Shown: piece after piece, positions 20,193 through 28,122 of the stretch
Layout of the letters: every line of letters begins with the position of its first letter
Numbering within the stretch: position 1 is the stretch's first letter
From: Lysobacterales bacterium
Lineage (GTDB): Bacteria > Pseudomonadota > Gammaproteobacteria > Xanthomonadales > Marinicellaceae
Length of the DNA: 60,405 bases
Assembly (NCBI GenBank): GCA_026982315.1
Contig: JALSHI010000037.1
Coordinates: forward strand, 1 to 60,405
Direction of reading: 5' to 3'
Position numbers and translations under genes: made by a program
Notes under the pieces: model-generated
Seen by the model: only the letters and a program-made list of their open reading frames with translations
Database searches by the model: none
Told to the model about the DNA's origin: nothing

Positions 20193-21080
20193 ATGGAAAA
20201 CAGGCTGCATGTAGAGGGCCTGTACCGCTATCCGGTCAAATCCATGGCTGGAGAGTCCCTGAAAAAGAGCTCCCTGGATGGCTGTGGTCTGACCGCTGAT
20301 CGCCGCTGGATGCTGGTCGACAAAGACGGCCACTTTCTGAGTCAACGCCAAATTCCCGCCATGGCGCTGATACAGGCTGTCTGGGAAAACGGCCATGTGC
20401 GCCTGCGGCGGCGCCAAACAAGTCAGGCCAGCCACACAACCCGGCACACGGTATTGCATATTCGCCCGGAAGACTTTTCCCGCACAACGGTGGCCTGCCA
20501 TATCTGGCGCGATACCGTGCCGGCTCACCCGGCCCAGGATTGTGTCAATCAGTTATTAAGCCAGTGGCTACAGACAGAATGCCGGCTGGTACAGCTGGCC
20601 GATACCGCCTGCCGCCACGTGGATAAAAGGTATGTACCCCAAGGTGTTTATACGGGTTTCGCCGATGGTTTTCCCCTGCTGGTCATTTCCCGAGCATCGC
20701 TGACGGACATCGGCCGCCGCTGTGGCCGACAGCTGGATGCCCGCCATTTTCGTCCCAATCTGGTCATTGGCGGCTGCCATGCCTATGCAGAAGACGAATG
20801 GCGCGAATTACGCATAGGCCCGTGGCGGATTCATCTGGTTAAACCCTGTTCCCGCTGCGCCATTACCACTGTTAATCCCGATACAGGCCGCTTTAACGGC
20901 CCCGAACCGCTGGCCACTCTGGCCACCTTTCGGCGCCAGGGTAACAAAGTGTTCTTTGGCCAGAATGCCTGGGCCCAGTGGGTCTGTGGGGAGAGTCACA
21001 AGACAGAAACGCCCGTTATCCATGTGGGCCAAACCGTCTTGGCTACCAACCGGGCATTAAGCGCCTGCCAAACCAGCTGA
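20193..21080 (+). CDS. MOSC domain protein (YcbX-like, N-terminal barrel plus MOSC)
   Basis: Putative molybdenum-cofactor-binding reductase partner, as in E. coli YcbX, which detoxifies N-hydroxylated bases. The 295 residues begin with a beta-barrel MOSC_N domain (LYRYPVKSMAGESLKKSSLDGCGLTADRRWMLVDKDG). The MOSC domain follows with DGFPLLVISRASL, RHFRPNLVIGG and the cofactor-binding Cys region KPCSRCAITTVNPDTG. No C-terminal 2Fe-2S ferredoxin domain is present, unlike E. coli YcbX. ATG 20193 follows the queC stop by one base and gives the canonical start; an upstream in-frame ATG would run through queC. Confidence 0.9.
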   Translation: MENRLHVEGLYRYPVKSMAGESLKKSSLDGCGLTADRRWMLVDKDGHFLSQRQIPAMALIQAVWENGHVRLRRRQTSQASHTTRHTVLHIRPEDFSRTTVACHIWRDTVPAHPAQDCVNQLLSQWLQTECRLVQLADTACRHVDKRYVPQGVYTGFADGFPLLVISRASLTDIGRRCGRQLDARHFRPNLVIGGCHAYAEDEWRELRIGPWRIHLVKPCSRCAITTVNPDTGRFNGPEPLATLATFRRQGNKVFFGQNAWAQWVCGESHKTETPVIHVGQTVLATNRALSACQTS

Positions 21081-21116
21081 ACTGGCGGGAATTTGTGCTT
21101 TTTTCGCAAAAAGGGC

Positions 21117-21145
21117 TTGTCAGAATCACTGGATTCCCATATCAT
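21117..21145 (+). promoter_or_regulatory. Sigma-70 promoter of tRNA-Lys
   Basis: TTGTCA (21117-21122), a 17-base spacer and TATCAT (21140-21145), followed by a GC-rich ACGCATCC. This is 47 bases before the tRNA. Confidence 0.8.
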
Positions 21146-21191
21146 ACGCATCCTTCGCAGATTGCGGCGAAGTCACCGAATCCGCTTTTGT

Positions 21192-21267
21192 GGGTCGTTA
21201 GCTCAGTTGGTAGAGCAGTGGACTTTTAATCCATTGGTCATAGGTTCGAATCCTATACGACCCACCA
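21192..21267 (+). tRNA. tRNA-Lys (anticodon TTT)
   Basis: A 76-base cloverleaf. The acceptor GGGTCGT pairs with ACGACCC, the D-arm has AGCTCAGTTGGTAGAGC, and the anticodon stem-loop TGGACTTTTAATCCA has TTT. The T-arm has ATAGGTTCGAATCCTAT. The genome encodes CCA. No integrase or duplicated 3' end is visible nearby, so it is not obviously an island attachment site. Confidence 0.98.
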
Positions 21268-21304
21268 TCTCTCCCGCTAATAAAGCATATCTTCAGGCGC
21301 TTCC

Positions 21305-22780
21305 TTAACGCCGGCGCGTGAGTGATTTCCATAACAAATTAACCACTTTGGTGCCCAGTGATCGGGCGATGCTTTTTCCTGCCGCTTCCCAGACACTTTG
21401 GCGCGAACGGCCTTTTTTGTGCCCTTTGCTGTTTGCTTTTTCCTCGGCCAGGCGGGCTTCGGCTTCCGCCTTCTGGCGGGCAATCATCTCGGCGCGCGCT
21501 TTCAATTTTTCATAGGCGGATTCCCGATCCAGCGGCGTGTCATACTTACCTGCCACCGGCGAGCGCGCCATTACCTGTTGCCGTTCCTGTTCGCTGACAG
21601 GCCCCATGCGGCATCGCGGCGGCGCGATCTTGCAATAATCCACCACAGAAGGCGCTCCGCCTTCTTCCAGCGTCGAAACCAGCGCCTCGCCCACGCCCAT
21701 CCGGGTGATGATATCTTCGGTTTTGAAACGGGGATTGGGGCGGAAACTGTCAGCTGCTGCGCGAATGACCTTTTTATCCCGGGGCGTATAGGCGCGCAAG
21801 GCGTGCTGTACCTTATTGCCCAATTGCCCCAAAACACTTTCGGGAATGTCTCCGGGAGACTGGGTGCAAAAGTAAATGCCCACGCCCTTGGAGCGCACCA
21901 AACGGGCCACTTGTTCGATTTTTCGCAGCAATGCCTTGGGGGCGTCATCAAAAATCAAATGCGCCTCATCAAAAAACAACACCAATTTCGGCACTGGCAG
22001 GTCGCCCACTTCCGGCAGAGACTCAAATAACTCGCTCATTAGCCACAACAAAAAAGTGGCATAAAGTTGCGGCTTCTGAATCAGTTCGCGCGAGTCCATG
22101 ATGTGAATAATGCCGCGGCCAGACAAGTCCTGCCGCATAAAATCCTGTAACTGCAAGGCGGGTTCGCCAAACAGACGATCGCCACCTTGTTGTTCCAGCT
22201 CCAGGATACGCCGCTGAATGGCGCCAATGGATGCCGGTGTCACCCGGCCATATTCCTGGGAAATCTGGCGATGATTATCCGCCAGATGAATCATCAGCTG
22301 TTGCAAGTCTTTCATGTCCAGCAGCGGCAGATCCTGCTCACGGGCCAGTTTGAAGCCCACATTCAGCACGCCTTCCTGGACATCAGACAGACCCAGCAGG
22401 CGGCCAATCAGCATGGGGCCCAGTTCGGCAATGGTGGTGCGCACCGGATGGCCGTAACGGCCAAAAATATCCCAAAAAACCACCGGCGATGGCTCAAACC
22501 TGTAACCGGCTATGCCCAGCTTTTCAGCCCGCTGCCGCATTTTTTCCTTTTCCGGACCGGCTTGGGACAAACCGGCCACATCACCTTTAACATCGGTGAC
22601 GAATACCGGCACGCCCATGCGCGAAAACCCTTCGGCCAACACCTGGACGGTGACCGTCTTGCCTGTGCCGGTGGCGCCGGTAATCAAGCCATGGCGGTTG
22701 GCATAATGCCCCAGAATCACCGCTGGGCGTTCGCCGGTGCCAAAGTGCAGTGTTTTAACAGAGTCTTGCGTTTCACTCAT
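21305..22780 (-). CDS. HerA/FtsK-superfamily ATPase, DUF853 (YjgR-like)
   Basis: A cytoplasmic P-loop ATPase of unknown role. The 491 residues have the Walker A motif GATGTGKTVT near residue 36. DVKGDVAGLSQAG follows, as does the Walker B LVLFFDEAHLIFDD near residue 257. SKGVGIYFCTQSPGDIP and a basic C-terminal tail (KGHKKGRSRQSVWEAAGKSI) complete the DUF853/YjgR pattern. Its ATG overlaps the stop of the upstream aminopeptidase gene (ATGA at 22777-22780), so the two are co-translated. Confidence 0.92.
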   Translation of the reverse strand: MSETQDSVKTLHFGTGERPAVILGHYANRHGLITGATGTGKTVTVQVLAEGFSRMGVPVFVTDVKGDVAGLSQAGPEKEKMRQRAEKLGIAGYRFEPSPVVFWDIFGRYGHPVRTTIAELGPMLIGRLLGLSDVQEGVLNVGFKLAREQDLPLLDMKDLQQLMIHLADNHRQISQEYGRVTPASIGAIQRRILELEQQGGDRLFGEPALQLQDFMRQDLSGRGIIHIMDSRELIQKPQLYATFLLWLMSELFESLPEVGDLPVPKLVLFFDEAHLIFDDAPKALLRKIEQVARLVRSKGVGIYFCTQSPGDIPESVLGQLGNKVQHALRAYTPRDKKVIRAAADSFRPNPRFKTEDIITRMGVGEALVSTLEEGGAPSVVDYCKIAPPRCRMGPVSEQERQQVMARSPVAGKYDTPLDRESAYEKLKARAEMIARQKAEAEARLAEEKANSKGHKKGRSRQSVWEAAGKSIARSLGTKVVNLLWKSLTRRR

Positions 22781-24162
22781 GGGCGAACTCCGTAGCGCTT
22801 TTTCAACCACTGGTAAATGGCGCTCATGCCCATGGCTTCCCCGCCAATGGGCCGCCCGGGAATGCCCCGGTTATTCCAGCCAAAAGTATCAATATGAATC
22901 CAGGGAATGTCCTTTTCCACAAAGTGCTCCAGAAACAAAGCGGCCGTAATGCAGCCGGCCATGGACAGTTTGCCGACGTTGCTCAAGTCGGCAATGGTGC
23001 GGGTAATCATGCTGTTGTAGGGCTGGTAAAGCGGCATGGGCCAGACAGGATCGAAGACTTCATTGGCGCAAGCCACCACTTCGCTGCTGATGCCGTCGGT
23101 ATTACAAAAAATCGGCGGCAGTTCTGGCCCCAGCGCCACCCGCGCGGCTCCGGTGAGCGTGGCAAAGTCGATAATCATGTCCGGATTCTGCTCTGCTGCC
23201 AGCGCCAGCGCATCAGCCAGAATCACCCGGCCTTCCGCATCGGTATGGCCAATTTCAATGGTCAACCCCTTGCGGGAGGTGACAATATCCCCCTGGCGAA
23301 AAGCATTGGCCGAAACCGCATTTTCCACCGCGGGAATAATGACCTGCACACGCACCGGCAAACGCCGGTTCATAATCATATGCGCCAGGCCCAATACATG
23401 CGCAGCACCCCCCATGTCCTTTTTCATATGACGCATGGAAGATGCCGGCTTGACATTAATGCCGCCGGTATCAAAACACACGCCCTTGCCCACCAGACAA
23501 ATCAGCGGATCTGAGGCTTTCCCCCACTGCATTTGAATCAGACGGGGCGCCTTGTGGCTGGCCCGCCCCACCAGGTGCACACCGGGAAAGCTCTCCTTCA
23601 GCAAGTCATCACCAACAATTTCACTGAATTCAGCCCCATGGTTGGCCGCCATATCCCGCACCACTTGCGCCAGCTCCGACGGGCCCATGTCATCCGCCGG
23701 CGTATTGATCAGATCGCGCACCAGCGTGGTGGCCGCCACGCGTTCGGCCGCCTCGGCGTATTCTGCTTGCAGACCCGGCACCACCAGACTGGCCGGTTGC
23801 CGCTCTTTGTGCTTGTAGCGATCAAAATGATAGGCGCCAAAGCCCCAGCCCAATATGGCCGCTTCGGTTAGTCGGCCATCGTTCGACTGCAAGCGGTAAT
23901 GCGCCAATGGCAGTTTATTGGGTAATTGGGAAAAATCATAAGGGTTATAGTCATCCCCCACCAGCGCAATCACCCGCTCCATGCGACCGGTTTCATCATG
24001 AATCCGCAGGTGTTTCAGCGGCTGCTTCCCAAATTGATTAACGGCCACCCAATTGCAGGTTTTTTCGTCCTGTTTTTGCAGCCATTGCTCAAAATCGGCC
24101 TGCCGCACAGGCTCGATGGGCACGGTGGCTTCGGCACTGTTGGCCAGTACATACTCAAGCAT
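22777..24162 (-). CDS. Leucyl aminopeptidase family (M17) protein
   Basis: Cytosolic two-metal aminopeptidase. The 461 residues have a divergent N-terminal domain and a catalytic domain. Metal and catalytic residues appear in GKGVCFDTGGINVKPASSMRHMKKDMGGAA, PAVENAVSANAFRQGDIV, GHTDAEGRVILADAL (usual motif NTDAEGRL) and DFATLTGAA. The His in place of Asn makes it closer to the PepB-like branch than to PepA. It leads an operon with the DUF853 gene. Confidence 0.92.
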   Translation of the reverse strand: MLEYVLANSAEATVPIEPVRQADFEQWLQKQDEKTCNWVAVNQFGKQPLKHLRIHDETGRMERVIALVGDDYNPYDFSQLPNKLPLAHYRLQSNDGRLTEAAILGWGFGAYHFDRYKHKERQPASLVVPGLQAEYAEAAERVAATTLVRDLINTPADDMGPSELAQVVRDMAANHGAEFSEIVGDDLLKESFPGVHLVGRASHKAPRLIQMQWGKASDPLICLVGKGVCFDTGGINVKPASSMRHMKKDMGGAAHVLGLAHMIMNRRLPVRVQVIIPAVENAVSANAFRQGDIVTSRKGLTIEIGHTDAEGRVILADALALAAEQNPDMIIDFATLTGAARVALGPELPPIFCNTDGISSEVVACANEVFDPVWPMPLYQPYNSMITRTIADLSNVGKLSMAGCITAALFLEHFVEKDIPWIHIDTFGWNNRGIPGRPIGGEAMGMSAIYQWLKKRYGVRP

Positions 24163-24336
24163 GAATAATCCTTGCTAAGTCTAAAGAGAGGGATTATACA
24201 CCGCTATGCGCGTCCCGATCGGGGATGACGGCGTTGTCAACCGTTTTGCTTGTGGCCCGTTAATCACCTGTCCGACACCATACAGGGAATGGACACATGA
24301 TTAATCTGCTTTACCTGACCACAATGGAGATAAACC

Positions 24337-24534
24337 ATGACCCCTTTTCTGAAGACTCTTACCGCCGCCGGTCTCTTGCTGAGCCTTTCTTCATGCACCG
24401 CGCATCCGCCCAAAAAAGTGGTGATTGTGGATGACCATCCCAAACATCGCACTTACGTAATTGTTCACAAAAAACCGGCCCGGCACCGGCACTGCGTCAA
24501 ACATCGCAAGCACTGGCACTGCTTCAAAAAATAA
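24337..24534 (+). CDS. Small His/Lys-rich lipoprotein
   Basis: A 65-residue product with a lipoprotein signal (MTPFLKTLTAAGLLLSLSSC, Cys20). The 45-residue mature part has nine His, many Lys/Arg and two Cys (RHRHCVKHRKHWHCFKK). GGAGA precedes the ATG at good spacing. Metal binding or electrostatic contact with lipopolysaccharide are possible roles, but neither is shown. The composition is constrained enough that I think it is a real gene. Confidence 0.65.
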   Translation: MTPFLKTLTAAGLLLSLSSCTAHPPKKVVIVDDHPKHRTYVIVHKKPARHRHCVKHRKHWHCFKK

Positions 24535-24573
24535 CTTTCCAAATGAGCAGTCAAATGACCACCTGAGCCCAAC

Positions 24574-24589
24574 TGTGACCCTTTTCACA
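24574..24589 (+). promoter_or_regulatory. Perfect CRP/Vfr-like site upstream of the kinase gene
   Basis: TGTGA-CCCTTT-TCACA matches both half-sites of the CRP consensus exactly. It is centred about 137 bases before the kinase ATG. Candidate -10 boxes TACAGT (24633-24638) or TATACA (24638-24643) would put the site 63-69 bases upstream of the start, near class I spacing. Their -35 regions are poor, as expected for an activated promoter. Confidence 0.65.
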
Positions 24590-24718
24590 AAACGCGCCGG
24601 TGGCCGTTAAGTATCGGTTCACCCGTCAGCGGTACAGTATACAGACAGAAACAGCCAAACTCGCACTCACGCGGCTGCGGTTGTATACTCGGAAAAGACA
24701 CCGACGGGGGAAAGGGGA

Positions 24719-26674
24719 ATGAACAAGCAATTCGGACACTACGAAGTACAATGTGAACTCGGCCGCGGCGGCATGGGCGTGGTCTACAAGGCATGGGAGC
24801 CGTCATTAAACCGCCATGTGGCCATCAAGGTGTTGGGGGAGCACCTGCTGTCTGACTCGGCGGTTCGTGAGCGTTTTGTGCGTGAAGCCAAAAGCATGGC
24901 GGCTCTCAACTCTCCTCACATTATTCAAATTTACTTTATTGGCGAAGAAGAAGGCCGTCCCTACTTTGCCATGGAATATGTCGAAGGGCAGCCCCTGAGC
25001 GAGCTGCTTAAAGATAACAAGGTTCTGCATGTGGAGCATGCCCGGGAAATCTTGCGTCAGTGCTGCAAGGGATTGGGCGCGGCGCATGATGCCGGTGTCA
25101 TTCACCGCGACATTAAACCGGCCAATATCATGATGACGCTTGACGGCCAGGTCAAAATCGCCGACTTCGGCATCGCCCGCACCCGCGAACTGGGTGATAA
25201 ACTCACAAACACCGGCGAGTTTGTCGGTACACCTGGTTACCTGTCACCAGAGGTTTGTATCGGCCAGGAAGTCGATGCCCGCGCAGATATCTTCTCCTTA
25301 GGCATCGTTTTCTATGAAATGCTGGCCGGTGGCATGCCTTTCAATAACGACAGCCCTTTGGGCCTGATGCTGGAAGTGGTGCAGGCGGAAATCCCCGATA
25401 TTCGCCAAATCAATAAACAGGTGGATGGCAAAACCAGCCGGATTTTGCAGAAAATGATCGCCAAATCTGTCACCGACCGTTATCAGCATTGCCAGGAAAT
25501 TATCCGTGATCTGGGCCCGGCCAAAAGCCAGCTCAACCTGAAAACCATTGAAAACGGACGGCAAGCGGCACCAGCCACCACGGCCAAAACACGCACCTCA
25601 TCCACCGGCGACGTGCCCACTGCGCCGGCCCTGGCCGCCCTGACCGGCAGCCATACACAAATGATTCCCGCTACCAACAAAAAACACACCAAAGGCTGGC
25701 TGACTGCAGCCACGGTGTTTGTTATCGCCGGCGCCGCTGCCGCGGGTTATTACAGCGGGTACTTGCCCATGCCTTTCAAAGGCGCAAGCCGACCGGCAGT
25801 AGTGTTGGCTGGTGACAATGCCCAAATACCGCCTGCATCAACCAATGCACATTCTCTCTTGTCCTTGCCATCGGAGACTGTAAACACGCCATCGGAACCT
25901 GATGGGGATGCAGACTATCGCACACCAGATCTTGAACCAGCCGGTGAGGGTGAGTTAGTTGACCTGCCCAACAAGTCCGGCTTCCGGGTCGCCCAGCTTC
26001 CTGCCCGTATCGATGATAACGCGCCCCCTCAATCGGCAAAAAACCCGCCAGAACCCAATGAAACACCAGGCCATACCCAACCTGCCCGGCCCATTGACAC
26101 CGGCATACCGGCACACACACAGCCACTGGTGGCGCAGGTCAGCCCGGCGACCGTCACAGCGGCAATCAGTAAGACTGCCGCTACCACCGGCGGCCATGTG
26201 CCCGGCACGCATCAGCCGGCAGCCATGCCGCTTGACAAAGGCGTGGTGGTGCTGGCTTTTGGCGATCCGGCCGTGGCCAATGCCATCGAAAAAATCATTG
26301 AGTCGCAACTGCGGGCGGAAAACGTCAAAGTCCTTAACGAGGCCTTTATTCCCGGTTTTTCCCGCCTGCTGGAAAAGGGCGCCGATTTGCCCACCCTGCG
26401 CCAGGCCATTCTCAAAAATGGCGGCCAGGCACTGGTGATTGCCAATGTGAACCCCACCGGCACCCAGGAGTTGCAATATTATGGCCGCAGCAGCACCCTG
26501 AACACGGCGCAACTGGATGTGGATGGTTATGATTTGCGCAATGGCGAATCTTTGGGCGGATATGGTAATACCTTAAGCTATACCGCATTGAATGCCACTG
26601 AAAAAGCCACCGAAGCGGTTATGCCATTTGTGGACAGGCTCACCGCCTCGCTGAAAAAAGCCACAACACAATAG
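24719..26674 (+). CDS. Membrane Ser/Thr protein kinase with extracytoplasmic C-terminal domain
   Basis: A Hanks-type kinase of 651 residues. The glycine loop is ELGRGGMGVVYKA (residues 13-25), Lys37 in AIKVLG, the catalytic loop VIHRDIKPANIMM and DFGIAR. GTPGYLSPEV follows, and IFSLGIVFYEML completes an intact kinase core (1-270). A Pro/Thr linker leads to one membrane helix (WLTAATVFVIAGAAAAGYYSGY, about 325-347). Then comes a disordered stretch and a C-terminal domain of about 150 residues (GVVVLAFGDPAVANAIEKIIESQL..., VIANVNPTGTQ) resembling the alpha/beta domains of CsgG/FlgT-like periplasmic proteins. The kinase would be cytoplasmic and the sensor periplasmic. GGGGA precedes the ATG. A CRP-like site lies upstream. 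Confidence 0.93.
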   Translation: MNKQFGHYEVQCELGRGGMGVVYKAWEPSLNRHVAIKVLGEHLLSDSAVRERFVREAKSMAALNSPHIIQIYFIGEEEGRPYFAMEYVEGQPLSELLKDNKVLHVEHAREILRQCCKGLGAAHDAGVIHRDIKPANIMMTLDGQVKIADFGIARTRELGDKLTNTGEFVGTPGYLSPEVCIGQEVDARADIFSLGIVFYEMLAGGMPFNNDSPLGLMLEVVQAEIPDIRQINKQVDGKTSRILQKMIAKSVTDRYQHCQEIIRDLGPAKSQLNLKTIENGRQAAPATTAKTRTSSTGDVPTAPALAALTGSHTQMIPATNKKHTKGWLTAATVFVIAGAAAAGYYSGYLPMPFKGASRPAVVLAGDNAQIPPASTNAHSLLSLPSETVNTPSEPDGDADYRTPDLEPAGEGELVDLPNKSGFRVAQLPARIDDNAPPQSAKNPPEPNETPGHTQPARPIDTGIPAHTQPLVAQVSPATVTAAISKTAATTGGHVPGTHQPAAMPLDKGVVVLAFGDPAVANAIEKIIESQLRAENVKVLNEAFIPGFSRLLEKGADLPTLRQAILKNGGQALVIANVNPTGTQELQYYGRSSTLNTAQLDVDGYDLRNGESLGGYGNTLSYTALNATEKATEAVMPFVDRLTASLKKATTQ

Positions 26675-26697
26675 GTCAAGGCCTGCGCGCACACCAC

Positions 26698-26724
26698 AGC
26701 GGCTGCCAAAAGCAGCCGCTTTTT
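26698..26724. terminator. Terminator between convergent kinase and HPF-sigma genes
   Basis: AGCGGCTGC (26698-26706), loop CAAAA, GCAGCCGCT (26712-26720), then TTTT. The T tract favours the plus strand. Confidence 0.85.
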
Positions 26725-26748
26725 CTCGCCTTGCCGCACGCTCGCCCC

Positions 26749-27921
26749 TTACAGCCCCAGCGCTTCCCGTAATTCGGCTTCCACCTGCTGCTTGTAAACA
26801 TCGGTGAAGTCCTCGGGTGTCAGGTACTCAGCCACCATGCCATCTTCGGCCGGGTTAAAACCAGCCTCGGCCAGTTTTTCGTACAGGAAAGCCCTGGCTT
26901 TTTCCAGCATGTCTTCAAGCGCCTCCTGGCTCACCTTGAGACATTTGGCAGCCTGCTCGGGGCTTACCTGGTTTTGATAAACCAGTTCCAGCGCCCGCCG
27001 CCAGCGAGCCGGCAGCTGTTGCAATACCTGCTGAAAATAATGCGCCATACTCACGTTTTCCACGTATTTTTCCGGGTCGGCTTCGTAATCCGATTCCAGA
27101 TCTTCTATGTGAGCGCCATCATCCGGCTGGTAAAACTCCCAAAATTCCTCGTCTGTTACCTGATCCAGCGGGTCATACCATTTTTCCTTGGGCGTCATCT
27201 GGCTTTCGGCCTTGAATTTGGCGGATTCTTCGGCCAGTACGTCAATGGAAAGCTGAATCAGCCAGTTTTTAATTTCGTCTTTGCTTTCTGATCGCTGCTC
27301 GGTTTCAAACGCACGAACCAGAACCTCGTCCAGCACATCCTGTACTTCCGGAAAGTCCCAGGGCAGATCGCCTTGTGAACGCATATAGTTCAACTCATGC
27401 TCAATAAACTTTTTGACCTCGGGCATGAGCGCATTCACCGCGCTGAAAAAGTCTTGCTTGTGCTCGGCGCTGCGCTGGCTGGCCGCTTGTTGCAATTTGT
27501 CCAGTTTGTGCGGGTTTTCACGCGTCCGGCGCTTGCTGTCTGCCTTGCGTTGCAATCGTTCCAGATATTGTTCAAGATTCCAGGCCAGATCATCGATAGC
27601 GCCCAAAATCGACACCTCCAGTTCGGCGTCTTCCTGCTGGGAAAACAGAATCTTGCCCGGCAACTGCATGCGCGTACGAACGCTGTAACTGTCGGACAAT
27701 GAATACCGGTCAATATGCACATGCAAGTGCGCTTGTTGGCCACCGGTATAACGGTTCAGCAATGGCACTATTTTTTCTTCAAAAGCCGCGTGGGCGATAT
27801 CCTCAGCCAAGGCTTGCAGGTCCTTATCCAAACCCAGCACATTGGCTTTTTCTTCTTCCAGGAAATTCTTCCAGGTCACCGTCAGGTGATAGTCGTTGTC
27901 GGTATGTTTCTGTTGCATCAT
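26749..27921 (-). CDS. HPF/RaiA-like domain fused to sigma-70-like regions
   Basis: A 390-residue protein with an unusual combination. Residues about 20-130 look like a ribosome hibernation factor (HPF/RaiA, S30EA) fold: AHLHVHIDRYSLSDSYSVRTRMQLPGKILFSQQ, then AIDDLAWNLEQYLERLQRK. Residues about 160-245 resemble sigma region 2 (VKKFIEHELNYM, VQDVLDEVLVRAFE, IKNWLIQLSIDVL). Residues about 300-350 resemble region 4 (YFQQVLQQLPARWRRALELVY, SPEQAAKCLKVSQEALEDMLEKARAFLYEKL). An acidic segment links them. GAGG lies 7 bases before the first ATG. It could act at the ribosome, at RNA polymerase or both. It converges on the kinase gene and is divergent from the hybrid histidine kinase. Confidence 0.75.
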   Translation of the reverse strand: MMQQKHTDNDYHLTVTWKNFLEEEKANVLGLDKDLQALAEDIAHAAFEEKIVPLLNRYTGGQQAHLHVHIDRYSLSDSYSVRTRMQLPGKILFSQQEDAELEVSILGAIDDLAWNLEQYLERLQRKADSKRRTRENPHKLDKLQQAASQRSAEHKQDFFSAVNALMPEVKKFIEHELNYMRSQGDLPWDFPEVQDVLDEVLVRAFETEQRSESKDEIKNWLIQLSIDVLAEESAKFKAESQMTPKEKWYDPLDQVTDEEFWEFYQPDDGAHIEDLESDYEADPEKYVENVSMAHYFQQVLQQLPARWRRALELVYQNQVSPEQAAKCLKVSQEALEDMLEKARAFLYEKLAEAGFNPAEDGMVAEYLTPEDFTDVYKQQVEAELREALGL

Positions 27922-28122
27922 GTTATTGCCTCGGGGTAATGTGATGTTATGGGGGCATGATAAAGCGCATTCTCCTATGGGTGATTATGGAGCCAGTTTA
28001 CACCCTTTCAAGCCCAAAAAACGTTGAGCTGATGCCCGCAGATCGCCAGTCGTTCCAGGCTTGCCTAATTGGCCGTTTTGTCTATGATGTAAAGTGTGTT
28101 TTTCTCACAGGGGGTATTCGAC

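Noticed and set aside
21192-21267. tRNA-Lys as the attachment site of a genomic island
   Set aside because: No integrase and no duplicated tRNA 3' end within the window; flanking genes are core.
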